This document shows positions 10,608 through 18,402 of a stretch of DNA of 23,347 bases, one piece after another. Position numbers and translations under genes: made by a program. A model generated the notes under the pieces. The model ran no database searches and had not been told where the DNA came from. It was given only the letters and a program-made list of their open reading frames with translations. Location: NCBI GenBank assembly GCA_000787465.1, contig JSYX01000516.1:1-23347 (forward strand), given 5' to 3'. This stretch comes from Thermomucor indicae-seudaticae. Taxonomy: Eukaryota > Mucoromycota > Mucoromycetes > Mucorales > Lichtheimiaceae. Numbering within the stretch: the stretch's first letter is position 1; the number at the start of each line of letters is the position of its first letter.

Positions 10608-12057
10608 ATGCTGGCACGGTTGAATTTGAAAACTGGATTACGGCCGCGACCGTTGCGTGGTATCGACAAATCTTTGAAGCGGACCATTGGCAGTGCTCGC
10701 CATTACTCTTCGAAAGTGGACTGTTACATTTCCAAGTTCACTGATCCTTACCTGAATCTCGCGATCGAAGAATGGCTTTTGCGCGACACCGACCCTGAGA
10801 GGTATATTCTGTACTTGTGGCGGAACAAACCCTGCGTCGTCATTGGCAGGAACCAAAACCCCTTTCTGGAGTGCAACCTAGGCTTTATGCGAGATCACGA
10901 TATTCCTCTTGTGCGCAGACGTTCAGGCGGTGGCGCGGTATATCATGTGAGGATCCTTGATAGGAAGAGAGAAACTTAACAACTGATCGCTTTGTCCAAT
11001 CAGGATATGGGGAATTCCATTTATACTATATTTATGCCTCGAGAATCATTTTCTCGGAAAGTAAATGCTGATTTGGTCTCGAGGGCCCTGCTTCAACTGG
11101 ACATCCCGGCTTACGTCAATGAGCGCCATGATATAGCGGTCGATGGCTTCAAAGTATCTGGGAGCGCTTATAAAATCATAAACAAAAGGGCATATCATCA
11201 CGGAACCATGCTCATCGATGCCGATATCGATCGTTTAAAAGGATGCCTGTCCAAAACCGGTCAAAAGATAACCATCGTCTCCAAAGGGGTCGAGTCTGTA
11301 CCATCACCCGTCACCAACCTTCGAAATTACTCGTATACTATCGATCATCAGCAGTTTTGCGAATCCGTCCTATCCGAGTTTGTCCGAGACTACAATGATG
11401 GCAACGAAGTGCAGGTAAACGGCTCGCGCGCGAGCACAAGACTTGTCAAAAAAAAGGCGTTGAGAAGGGAAAATGGAAGCTTATCAATATGGGTGTCCAG
11501 CCTATTGTTTTGGATCAGTCACAATTAAGCACTGTACCGGAAAGGGTCAGAGACATGTGGAAAGAATTACAAACGTGGGATTGGATATACGGCCAAACTC
11601 CCGAGTTCACCAATCAATTAGAGCATGATTTTAACTGGGGTCGTGTGGTACGTTCTATGGTTGGCACACTGCCGCAATGTTTTTCTCTCTTATTGACACG
11701 CCACGTGTGGGCTCCTCTATTTCGCAGAAAGCTTTGATTCGTTCGAAACACGGAAAGATTGTGGAAGCCGATGTGACAACTGACGCAGTCGGTGCGCACG
11801 AGGTGACGGTGGTATCCGCTATATCCGTCGCACTTCAAGGTACTCGACATAGAGAGCGAAAGAGTGGCACATTACCCTCTTTGGTATTATTGTTATAACA
11901 CAGCATTTGTTTGTCAGGTTGTCATTATTCTGCTCAAGCTCTAGATGAAGCAATAACCAAAATCAATACCGAGATACCCGGATTAATCAACCCTGAAAAT
12001 GAACACATAGCGTATCAGATTACCAAGTGGCTAAAGAGCAACTTGCGTAGTCCTTAG
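10608..12057 (+). CDS. Mitochondrial lipoyltransferase / lipoate-protein ligase A family (LIPT1-like)
   Basis: Transfers lipoyl groups to E2 and H-protein subunits of mitochondrial 2-oxoacid dehydrogenases and the glycine cleavage system. Exons 10608-10946, 11004-11414, 11501-11647, 11728-11839 and 11918-12057 give 382 aa, near the usual length for LIPT1. Introns are 57, 86, 80 and 78 nt, in phase. The first 35 residues (MLARLNLKTGLRPRPLRGID and on) form a basic mitochondrial presequence. The lipoyl-ligase signature VRRRSGGGAVYHDMGN (about 102-117) spans intron 1. The conserved KVSGSAYK with K163 follows, then a domain with WKELQTWDWIYGQTPEF typical of LIPT1. The C-terminal accessory part is present. 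The frame also offers an ATG at 10521; I prefer 10608 because it starts the targeting peptide. In yeast the counterpart is Aim22. Confidence 0.9.
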
Positions 12058-12285
12058 ACTGTAATATCTCATCATCTACTGTACAATTAGCTTCTAGAAC
12101 ACTCTTTGATAGACTTATTAGCATGATTCTAATAGTAGAGTTATGTTTCTATCCCCGCTGCCGGGTACCATTTCGACTTCATTGTTGTCTAGCTGCAACA
12201 ATCATCTTGGTGTCACATGGTCAACAAGGTCCTCAATATTGTTCTGGGATCTTTTTTCTTTGACCGAGAAGAAAGAGGAATAGTG

Positions 12286-12293
12286 TATATAAA
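12286..12293 (+). promoter_or_regulatory. TATA element of the Tyr/Ser/Pro-rich gene
   Basis: TATATAAA lies 55 bases before the ATG at 12348 and is followed by a pyrimidine-rich leader. It supports the small downstream frame as a real gene. Confidence 0.5.
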
Positions 12294-12347
12294 GCAGATT
12301 CTTTCAGACGCTTTCTCTTTTGTCTAATCCTTAAACTGTCAAATATC

Positions 12348-12665
12348 ATGGGCACCACGTCAAGTCATTTGAGCGCTTCTCCAAACTCTGAATACCTATA
12401 CCGCTCTGTACCAGCAACTTATGGCCGTACTAGCAATCAGCAATGGACACCAAGTCCTTACCATAGCACAACCAACCAGCTAGCAAGGAGCCCATACAGT
12501 CAGCTCTACTACAGCCGTCAGTATCCCTCCCTGTATAGCTTCCCATACAGCTTTCCCCCCTCGGTCTACGCCCTCGCAAACCGAACTTATTATCAACCCT
12601 CGGCTCAGTACCCTTCTCTTTCCCCAGGATACCCCGCAAGGTGCGCAGTCTTGGTTCCATTTTGA
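12348..12665 (+). CDS. Small Tyr/Ser/Pro-rich protein with myristoylation-like N-terminus
   Basis: Unrecognised 105-aa protein in a single exon. It starts MGTTSSH, which fits the N-myristoylation consensus (Gly2, small residue at 6), so it could be lipid-anchored to a membrane. The rest is low complexity, with Tyr, Ser, Pro and Gln prominent and two QYPSL units (SRQYPSLYS, SAQYPSLSP), prion-like in composition. No hydrophobic segment or signal peptide is seen. A good TATA box and a T/C-rich leader precede it. An intron near the 3' end cannot be excluded, because GTGCGC follows CCCGCAAG at about 12640. Function is unknown. Confidence 0.5.
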   Translation: MGTTSSHLSASPNSEYLYRSVPATYGRTSNQQWTPSPYHSTTNQLARSPYSQLYYSRQYPSLYSFPYSFPPSVYALANRTYYQPSAQYPSLSPGYPARCAVLVPF

Positions 12666-13001
12666 TGAGAAATAATGTCCTAATTTGTTATTACGCTAGC
12701 TACTTATTTTATCCTTTAAATGTGCGCTCGTGAAAAAAGATTTTGCAGGAGTCTTTTCTATGAACATGAAAACTCTTACTTTTTCTGACATTGTTAAAAA
12801 AAACACAATTCTCTCTGAACGAGGGTCAATCTGCGCTGGCTTCCGAAAGTGTTGTGCGCTGTGGAACTGTGATATCTACAGTTCGTGAGGATCGCATAAA
12901 CGGTGATCCATTACTGAGCTTGGTGCTGGACATGAATTACTTCTTTCAATCCTAGTTGCGTACCTTAATTAGAGAGTTTTTATTATCTTCTTCAGCTAAT
13001 A
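12666..13001. other. Intergenic, A+T-rich
   Basis: I find no gene here. The region runs into the repeat cluster at 13002. Confidence 0.4.
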
Positions 13002-13105
13002 CAGTCAGCCCCCGGGTTTTGCAACCCCAGGTTTTGCAACACCCGGCTTTTTTGCAACCAGCTTCAGGGAATACTTAAAATCTGTTACAGAGTTTTGCAA
13101 CACCC
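13002..13105. repeat. TTTTGCAAC repeat cluster, possibly one end of a pogo/Tc1-like transposon
   Basis: After a TA dinucleotide (13000-13001) the sequence reads CAGTCAGCCCCCGGGTTTTG and continues with TTTTGCAAC at about 13017, 13032, 13050 and 13093. CCAGG- or CCCGG-like words separate the first three copies. A TA target followed by CAGT and clustered subterminal repeats suits a pogo/Tigger-like terminus. The matching right end was not found in the window, so it would be a broken or very divergent element. Confidence 0.4.
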
Positions 13106-13370
13106 CGCCGTTGCGCAACTTGCAACGAGAAAAATGGCCGTTGCACTGAAGCGGGGTATAAGTCAACCGATAGAAGTTGAAGCTCAAAGCAAATTAGCCG
13201 CTGTCTTAGCCCACCACAGCATGATTAAAGACAGTTATTTCGGCCATCAGACATATCTTTTGTTTCTCGGTAAAGTATTGAGAAATCAAATGGTCAAGCA
13301 TTATGTTGTGGGTCAAGCCTTGTGCCCTGCTGCTAGTTTCTGCATGGTAACAGAATGGTCCTATTGACTC

Positions 13371-13455
13371 CCATCGCGGTAGGGTTCCGGACAGGACGGG
13401 ATTCAGGATGGGACTCAGGAAAATCCTGTCCTGACTCGGACACCTCCATCGCGGT
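13371..13455. mobile_element. Short palindromic hAT-like MITE flanked by a direct repeat
   Basis: A 10-bp direct repeat, CCATCGCGGT, occurs at 13371-13380 and 13446-13455. Between the copies the sequence begins TAGGGTTCCGGACAGGAC. It ends TCCTGACTCGGACACCT, an imperfect inverted copy of the start. Words like GGACAGGA and GGATTCAGG fill the 66-bp interior. The left terminus equals the hAT-like ends at 63-72 and 266-275. Because the direct repeat exceeds 8 bp and the right terminus is degenerate, the exact duplication cannot be fixed. Confidence 0.6.
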
Positions 13456-13693
13456 GTTGTCAGTTTATTTGTATTGACTTACAAACGTCAGTCGCTGAAA
13501 ATATTTAAAACTTGGTATGTTACATCGCCTTATTCGAATAGCACATTTGTTAAGTAGATCCTGATAGGTCCAAGCAATTCGCAAAAGGGAAATCATATCT
13601 ATCTCTACCGCAAACTGAGACGAATTACATCGTGACATTCCTACACTCCTTACTCAAACGAGTCACTGCAGATGTGGAATGCGTTGAGCTTAT

Positions 13694-14002
13694 GTGGTAA
13701 TAAACGAGCAATTCAAGGAATTACGGACAGAACACTTACTAGGAGGACTTATCCGAGCAGGGGGCGAAGCCGCTACACGCTCCGAAGTGGAAATGGACAA
13801 TGAAGCTCTGGAAGATGATGAACAGCGCTTACCTGGGAACCGCGTCGATGGAAGATTCAGCTGGACGAAGCTGAACACAGAGATTTGCGTTGTCGAGGTC
13901 AGCGGGCCACCAAACGAGAAAGACCACACTCACTTTGCGGACACGGGCTGGTCTTGTAAATGGCGCTCGGCCTGTGAGTCGCAGCCAGTCCTTTCTGGAT
14001 GA
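13694..14002 (+). pseudogene. Fragment of a transposon-associated protein of unknown function
   Basis: The frame contains RVDGRFSWTKLNTEICVVEV followed by SGPPNEKDHTHFA. I recall this pattern from repeated proteins in Mucorales genomes, but I cannot name a Pfam family. It has no ATG start, begins abruptly, and after the conserved core runs into a Cys/Trp-rich tail that looks out of frame. It lies between a MITE and a hAT relic. I read it as a decayed fragment rather than a gene. Confidence 0.45.
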
Positions 14003-14182
14003 GGTGCTCTTACAGTATATGAAGAAACAGATTTTCCAGACGAAATTTGATGAGACCAAGGAATGAGAACCCCTGGAACGAGAGTCCTGCCGAATCAATG
14101 GAGTCGTCAGGCATACACGAAAGGGTAAGCGTTACAGAAGATACCGCAATGTCATGGTGGTATTAAGCATCCATCATATTAG

Positions 14183-14347
14183 ATTTTGGCGGTCACCACC
14201 GACAACGCATCCAACATGACGAAGATGTTGGATATCCTGGAACGCCGATTGAGACACCTAGGGTTTCCAAGGTGTCAATGCCATTGTCGCTGCATGGCCC
14301 ACATCATAAAGCTGGCAGTGCAAGCAGCAGGCTTCCCGAAGGCTTAA
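14183..14347 (+). pseudogene. hAT-family transposase fragment
   Basis: The translation reads ILAVTTDNASNMTKMLDILE and continues to CRCMAHIIKLAVQAAGFPKA and a stop. TTDNASNM and the RCxAHIIxL motif are strongly characteristic of the catalytic region of hAT transposases. Only about 55 residues remain. A possible splice acceptor (TATTAG) precedes it, and the weak sequence upstream (14040-14125) could be the previous exon. There is no BED finger and no C-terminal dimerisation region in the window, so it cannot be active. Confidence 0.75.
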
Positions 14348-14357
14348 GGCCTTTAAA

Positions 14358-14669
14358 CTTCGGCCTGACTTGCGGGCATTCTACGGTGAAGACCCCAGTG
14401 CTTTCTTGCAAACTGGCTACATGTCAGACGACACGGAGGACGGGAAGGTGCTCCGTCCCTCTTGGAGATCCGAGAAGGTAAGCTAGTTACTCGTTAAAAA
14501 AATGAGGCGATCTGACGTTTTCGTGTGTTGGTCATAGGCCAATGCGCTCACCGGTCAACTGAACGTCGCGTGCGGTGAGGCAGACCGCAATGAGAAACAG
14601 GTCGTTACGTACGACAGTGTCTTAAATGATACGAAGAAAAGCCAAGTCCCTATGTGGGCATATAAATAA
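14358..14669 (+). pseudogene. Two-exon fragment of an unknown repeat-associated protein
   Basis: Out of frame with the hAT fragment just before it, the translation reads LRPDLRAFYGEDPSAFLQTG, then YMSDDTEDGKVLRPSWRSEK. A 60-nt GT-AG intron (14478-14537) follows, and then ANALTGQLNVACGEADRNEK, VVTYDSVLNDTKKSQVPMWA and a stop. The intron restores phase, so this part was spliced coding sequence. It resembles a multi-copy Mucorales protein with a D-rich PxWRS motif that I remember but cannot name. The 5' part is missing. Confidence 0.45.
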
Positions 14670-15347
14670 AGCTAGATTTGAACTTCTCTCTTAAATAACT
14701 ACGACATATCTACAATGGAAAAATCCAGTACATTCATCAACTGCAAACCGAATTTGCGCTAAGATACGACTAGCATTACGCACACGAGTAACGTGCTTTA
14801 CGCTGCCATATGATAAGGAATACGCACCTTCCACACAATCCTGGCTTCCAGATGATCCACAGTGTACCTCGAGCCCCACACGTACTCAATTACTATGTAG
14901 TCTTTCCTTGTGAATGCGATGATGCCCCCCCTCGAAGCGGTGTTATCGCGGTGGGTCTTGCAGATCTCTTGTTTCAAAAAGAGATCCTGCGGCTCTATTG
15001 GTGGTTCAGATTGATGACTTTGAAATTTTAATCGATTCAAAAACTTTTTGTTTTGGTCTCGGTTCTTTCCAACCTTTCTTTGACACGACTTTTTTAACAG
15101 GTATGACCATGAAAGCTATTTCACAAGATATGGACAGAGGATGAAAGTTCGACAGTGGAGAATCGAGTTCGATGAATTCATCATCTTCTGATTTGCTTCC
15201 TGATGTTCATGAACGGAACTGGCTTTTCTTTCCTTGCACCAACGTTCTGTGTGTACTGATTGTTTTTCCTATTTTCGTAGTTTACACGCTCTTTGGTCTC
15301 GAAAAGCATCTATGTAATAAACACTGTTTTTGAGCAGTGGACCATTT
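14670..15347. other. Gap inside the transposon-rich region
   Basis: I see no convincing gene; short minus frames (14691-14879, 14798-15040) look random. The word TTTGGTCTCG recurs near 15053, 15293 and (as ATTGGTCTCG) 16676, but it does not extend into an LTR-like repeat. Confidence 0.4.
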
Positions 15348-16172
15348 TTACTTGTTCCTGCCTGCTTGAGTATTCCAAGAAACATTGCTGTCGCGCACCG
15401 CAGGCATCATCCTTTTGATACTTGCGGCGTCTGGAGGACGAGCAATCAACGCCCATGGATTGAACGATGACGCTTTGTCCTCTGCGGCTCGGCGGTTGTA
15501 TTTGACTTTTTCTATGAGGATTGTCGAACGACCATCAGTATTGTGCAGCACAGCATAAGATCCATTTCCAGACCTTGCTCGATGAATCTGAAAAGGGCAC
15601 TTGCTGTGCTGAAAGGTCGTCAAATCGCTGGACTTGCTGTAATGCAATGTTGGTGATCTGCACTGCGGTTTGTCGCACGCTTCTTGATACAAGGTGTCGC
15701 TCAACAGCCTTGCTTGCGATTGAGCCGCTGGATACCTTCGTTCCAGGATGTCTTGCCTGCGCACGAGATCCGGTAGCTCCTGGTAATAGGGTGGTCCTCG
15801 CTGGTACTCCATAAACTTGGAGCGCCAGCTTACGTGGCAGAATGTATCATCTTGTTCGTGCCCACTGATGTCTTCAGCGTCCTTCTTCAACTTAAATCCC
15901 TTCTGCTTCTTGCAAAGAGTTCTGCGCGTTTTCTTGGCGGGACGTCTCTGTTGTTTCTTGCCCAAGTCTTCTTGATACTCGGCCCGATGCGTCAACCCGA
16001 GGGACAGACTGAATGATAGTATTGCAACCAAACGGAGCCGTGCTAGCCGACCTTTAGGCTGAGATTGCTCACGATTCGTCCCAGCGCTCTGGAGCGGGAA
16101 ACTCTCGGCGTAGGCGATCACGCACGTGAGAGCTTGGTCTTTGCGTAGAACAAACTGCAATGCCGGCCCCAA
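15348..16172 (-). pseudogene. Decayed retroelement frame with a Ty3/gypsy-type integrase tail
   Basis: A 274-codon frame whose C-terminal third resembles the end of a Ty3/gypsy integrase. LVRRQDILERRYPAAQSQAR is followed by LHYSKSSDLTTF and then CPFQIHRARSGNGSYAVLHN with TDG. The last part fits the GPY/F module (GPF, then IH, NGxY and DG), with its Gly changed to Cys. The N-terminal two thirds, very rich in Lys and Arg, do not look like the same protein and may be frameshifted. No long terminal repeat, protease, reverse transcriptase or RNase H is recognisable nearby. Confidence 0.45.
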
Positions 16173-16246
16173 TGACCGCTGTTCTTCTGGAGGAGATACC
16201 GTATAGAATCAATAGACCAACAGAGCTGTTTCCATTTGCTGTGTTG

Positions 16247-16588
16247 TCAGCGTCGGAACGCCGATGAGCGCTGCTTGCAGTCATCGCGATGTACACCAAG
16301 GCTGGCGGGCCCGTCGCGCTCAACTAACTGGATCATAGTCTCGCGCGTGACACCAAACTCTGATGTTTCCGCGTGGTCGTTGCCGCTGACAGAGGCGATC
16401 ACTGCTAAACGTTGCTGAGCCAGCTCCAAGTCATGCTCGGCTTGGCGCTGGGCCTGCAGATCGTCGGTTTTGATACAAGCCTGCTCGACAGCAACTGAAC
16501 GGATTGAAGCATTGCAGCGACAGTCGATGTGGTTATTAGCAGGGCGAGGGACCGATAAAACTGGACAACGAACTCGTGTGGCAGTTTC
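16247..16588 (-). pseudogene. Coding-like minus-strand frame, unidentified
   Basis: A 114-codon frame open on the same strand as the integrase-like relic. It contains an apparent amphipathic helix region, CIKTDDLQAQRQAEHDLELA, then QQRLAVIASVSGNDHAETSE. There is no convincing ATG at its upstream end, and it stops with TGA where another frame (16069-16323) continues. It may be the upstream part of the same retroelement, for example gag, or an unrelated decayed gene. No family is recognised. Confidence 0.3.
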
Positions 16589-16940
16589 TTAGCCTGCATT
16601 ATGAGGGGCATTAACGTTCCTGAAATCGAACCAAAGGTCATATCACCATGGAAGTTATCAATGCCTCTTGTGTCTATTGGTCTCGACGCTTCCATACAGA
16701 TTTTTAGATTGCTTCTTGGCCCCTATCTGGCAGTTTAACCAGCCAAAGTCCTTTTGCATCCCCCCTACCTTCTTCTAGCATGTAGCATTCTATTGTTTCC
16801 CTTCGATCGCTTCCCCCTTTAATTTGTCAGAGATTAATTTGGCTTTTAGTAGCATAAATCTGCATGTTCCTGACGCATGAGTAATATGACCGTAAGGATT
16901 CAGCGTTCAATTTATGCATTTCGGCAGACTCCAGCAATAT

Positions 16941-16947
16941 TATAAAA
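16941..16947 (+). promoter_or_regulatory. TATA box of the GPI-type secreted protein gene
   Basis: TATAAAA lies 42 bases before the ATG at 16983. The short spacing and the clean leader support the three-exon gene downstream. Confidence 0.55.
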
Positions 16948-16982
16948 GCAGACCCTACCGGGCACAACGTTCTTGCTTAACC

Positions 16983-17522
16983 ATGAAGCTCCAACTCTTG
17001 ATACCCGTCTTCGCCGCGCTATTTGTAGTGGCCGCCCTGGCTCAGAAAGGTAAATCGTCCATTGCGCCAGGTCAAGCATAGTTATTAATCAAAAAAAATT
17101 GCAGACGATCACGTTTCGAACGGTCGTCAACAGCCTGCCAATATTGACTCCCCGGACCCGTCAGTGATGGGTATGGATTCTGCTGTCCATGCAGCTGTGC
17201 CCTCCTCCTCCGTAACTCCCACGATGGGCGCAACAGCAGGTCCCGCTGCCACGTCTGCTGCCGCATCTCAGTCGAATATTTCTTCTGCCAGTGGTAAGTC
17301 TGTGGCGCCTGAAGAGTTCTATACAAATGGGTGACCTTGTTTTGATCCAATCTAGCGAGCAGCATTGCAGCACAACCATCAAGCCATTCTTACAGGCACA
17401 GTAGCCTTGCTTATTACCCTACGCATCGTGCGTCGACTTCCTCAGCAACGAGTGATATGGCCCGTGCATCTTCAGTGATTCTTCCATTGGCAATCATTCT
17501 GGCGGCAGCCAGTGCGTTTTAA
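16983..17522 (+). CDS. Small secreted, probably GPI-anchored Ser/Ala/Thr-rich protein
   Basis: Three exons, 16983-17049, 17105-17293 and 17356-17522, encode 140 aa. The introns are 55 and 62 nt with good signals (GTAAAT to TTGCAG, GTAAGT to TCTAG) and agree in phase. The N-terminus MKLQLLIPVFAALFVVAALA is a textbook signal peptide. The middle is rich in Ser, Ala, Thr and Pro, as in O-mannosylated cell-wall or plasma-membrane proteins. The C-terminus ARASSVILPLAIILAAASAF is a hydrophobic tail after small residues, as needed for GPI attachment. No enzymatic domain is present. It is probably a surface structural protein. No plus-strand frame here is long without splicing, so simple ORF finding would miss it. 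Confidence 0.75.
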
Positions 17523-17913
17523 ACAGCAATATCTAGGTTTTTAGCACTAATAGTCGATTTGTTGCTTAATACCAGATACCAAATTTACTGGATTTGACGT
17601 TGCTATTGAAGCTGCTTTTGGGACTCTTGTGAAGAGCGTTTTGAGACAAACACATCAAATATGATTGAGACTAATCATCATCGGGGCTCTCAACGCATGC
17701 AAAAAGAACCAAGTATATTCATATTTGAGATCGTTATTGGGATCAATACAACGACAGATCAAATTGAGAGTTTGCATACATTTCAAAGGCTCCATCGCGA
17801 TAGCTTCGCAGCTCGTCGTCATAACCTTTCGGAAAGAAGCCATATGCTTAAGAAAACATGATAATTTTTCACAGTAGATGACAACGTATGTCTAGAACTC
17901 CACTTTAGCACTT
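17523..17913. other. Intergenic region
   Basis: Overlapping frames on both strands at about 17655-17877 are short and compositionally random. Nothing else is supported. Confidence 0.4.
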
Positions 17914-18402
17914 TCACCAGTTGGTAGCGATAGATGTGTGCTTACAGCGTTCAAATGTCTTTCTTTTTCTTCTGAGAGCAGTCGCAGATGTAGGTTTCAG
18001 CCTGTGGTGAAGCATCAGGCGACACAGGCGATCGACCCACTCCTTTAATATATGCTTCCACTGCCGCAGGCGAAGTCTGGGGGCCGTCAACTGTCTGTTC
18101 GTTTCGCCTGCTAGATGCTCGGCTGACGAGCTCTGTTTACTCTTCCTCTTTCTCTTTGGTATAGCTGACGTCATTTTCACTTTCTTTACGCGACCTTTCC
18201 CAAACACACAATACGCGGGTAGTTCTTCGTATGGAGTAAAGACTATTTTTGGTGGATCTTCCTTTAACCATTGGTAGGAAAACGAGCAATCGCGAACAGT
18301 AAAAGCAAGGGAATACAGCGGCCGTGGTTTGTACTCAGAATGGCAAGACGGTCAGTTTACGGTCTGGTCAGTGACAGTAGACCGTAACCTTACGTAAACC
18401 AT
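17914..18402 (-). CDS. Doubtful minus-strand gene or pseudogene upstream of guanine deaminase
   Basis: One frame is open from 18351 to 17914 and contains RDCSFSYQWLKEDPPKIVFT, then PYEELPAYCVFGKGRVKK, which looks protein-like. Its 3' half becomes Arg/Lys-rich. A second frame in that half, ending at the stop at 17951, reads TVDGPQTSPAAVEAYIKGVG and then AETYICDCSQKKKKDI, which looks more natural. An intron with donor near 18225 and acceptor TAAACAG near 18135 could join the two. An ATG at 18402 spliced by GTAAGG to TAC at 18331 would supply a start, but it overlaps the guanine deaminase ATG. No family is recognised. It may be a frameshifted remnant. Confidence 0.3.

Noticed and set aside
15521..15814. 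97-codon plus-strand frame with several Cys
   Set aside because: Antisense to the integrase-like tail; the Cys spacing forms no known zinc motif.
15050..16690. Recurring GGTCTCG words as possible LTR borders
   Set aside because: The matches stop after about ten bases and have no TG...CA ends or target duplication.
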